Source: Mesocricetibacter intestinalis (lineage in GTDB: Bacteria > Pseudomonadota > Gammaproteobacteria > Enterobacterales > Pasteurellaceae). From it: 64,000 nt of DNA. The notes beneath the pieces are model-generated. The model worked only from the letters and a program-made list of their open reading frames with translations, was not told the origin of the DNA and made no database searches. This document shows positions 63,922 through 64,000 of the stretch, piece by piece (position 1 is the first letter of the stretch; every line of letters starts with the position of its first letter). The position numbers and the translations under genes are program-made. Where the stretch lies: positions 30,216 to 94,215 of the forward strand of contig NZ_SNYQ01000008.1 of the NCBI RefSeq assembly GCF_004363295.1, in the 5' to 3' direction.

Positions 63922-64000
63922 TACCTGGCGGTGACCTACTCTCACATGGGGAAGCCCCACACTACCATCGGCGTTACGGCGTTTCACTTCTGAGTTCGGC
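63922..64000 (-). rRNA. 5S ribosomal RNA, 3' part (cut by window edge)
   Basis: The complement reads GCCGAACTCAGAAGTGAAACGCC, then a GATGGTAGTGTGGGGCTTCCCCATGTGAGAGTAGG segment and CACCGCCAGG: the conserved 3' two thirds of gamma-proteobacterial 5S rRNA. The exact 3' end is estimated to within 2-3 bases. 23S and 16S genes should lie beyond the right edge. Confidence 0.96.

Noticed and set aside
63655..63987. Open frame of 110 residues on the minus strand at the right edge
   Set aside because: It runs through the 5S rRNA 3' part and the rRNA terminator, so it is not a protein gene.
1..64000. CRISPR arrays, transposases, phage genes or restriction systems
   Set aside because: No repeat-spacer pattern and no such coding motifs were seen; the repeated short sequence is the uptake signal.

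Overview
The window looks like a chromosomal segment of a Pasteurellaceae bacterium. At least a dozen copies of the Haemophilus-type DNA uptake signal (AAAGTGCGGT or its complement) are scattered through it. A sxy/tfoX competence regulator is present, and the opsX-kdkA pair and the TRAP/uxu operon have their closest remembered parallels in Haemophilus influenzae. Gene content such as aspA, dctA, hexuronate use and a possible phenolic catabolic cluster would suit a rumen succinate producer of the Basfia / Mannheimia succiniciproducens / Actinobacillus succinogenes kind, but the species is an inference.

Layout. 1-3344: an ABC sugar transporter (ATPase cut by the window edge, periplasmic binding protein) next to an AraC-type regulator, with a near-textbook AraC I1-I2 operator in front of the transporter. 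3519-15907: housekeeping genes (HAD phosphatase, guaA, purL with a PurR box, mltF, aspA, gor) plus a 54-residue basic microprotein and arfA, whose reading frame contains its own intrinsic terminator. 16081-26062: a catabolic island of two operons read leftwards with a LysR gene between them. It encodes a 6-oxocamphor-hydrolase-like crotonase, MFS transporter, SDR, two thiolases, a two-subunit CoA transferase, an outer-membrane channel and a beta-keto acid cleavage enzyme. 26295-33736: perM, a second LysR gene divergent from a secreted alpha/beta hydrolase with a cyclophilin-like protein, an MFS exporter and a NagE/PtsG-type PTS permease. 34041-51803: ppk-ppx, a split membrane SpeE-like pair, LPS core genes (opsX, kdkA, waaA), coaD, tpiA, yggTU, corA, yggL-trmB and mutY-yggX-mltC. 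51898-53900: dctA and the tRNA-Phe/tRNA-Asn pair. 54145-62339: an eight-gene operon for uptake and breakdown of hexuronate-type acids (TRAP transporter, zinc dehydrogenase, uxuA, uxuB, GntR regulator, kdgK). 62656-64000: sxy and the 3' end of an rRNA operon (5S, minus strand).

How the genes work together. The most interesting unit is 16081-26062. The crotonase resembles enzymes that hydrolyse cyclic beta-diketones without CoA, and its His/His/Asp residues are kept. The beta-keto acid cleavage enzyme would make acetoacetate plus an acyl-CoA, the CoA transferase would activate acetoacetate, and the thiolases would finish to acetyl-CoA. The outer-membrane channel belongs to a family common in aromatic-degradation clusters. 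A cyclic 1,3-diketone such as dihydrophloroglucinol would fit as an intermediate. Both operon promoters carry the same ungapped element: a 13-mer followed 22 bp later by a GTAT-type T-N11-A LysR box, at nearly the same distance from the first start codon. This strongly suggests one LysR regulon.

The TRAP/uxu operon forms a second coherent pathway: uptake, oxidation of L-gulonate (or a related hexonate) to fructuronate, then mannonate, 2-keto-3-deoxygluconate and its 6-phosphate. A CRP-like site and a GTATAC-centred operator lie in front of it. All functional calls come from reading motifs and from memory of the families; no database search was possible.
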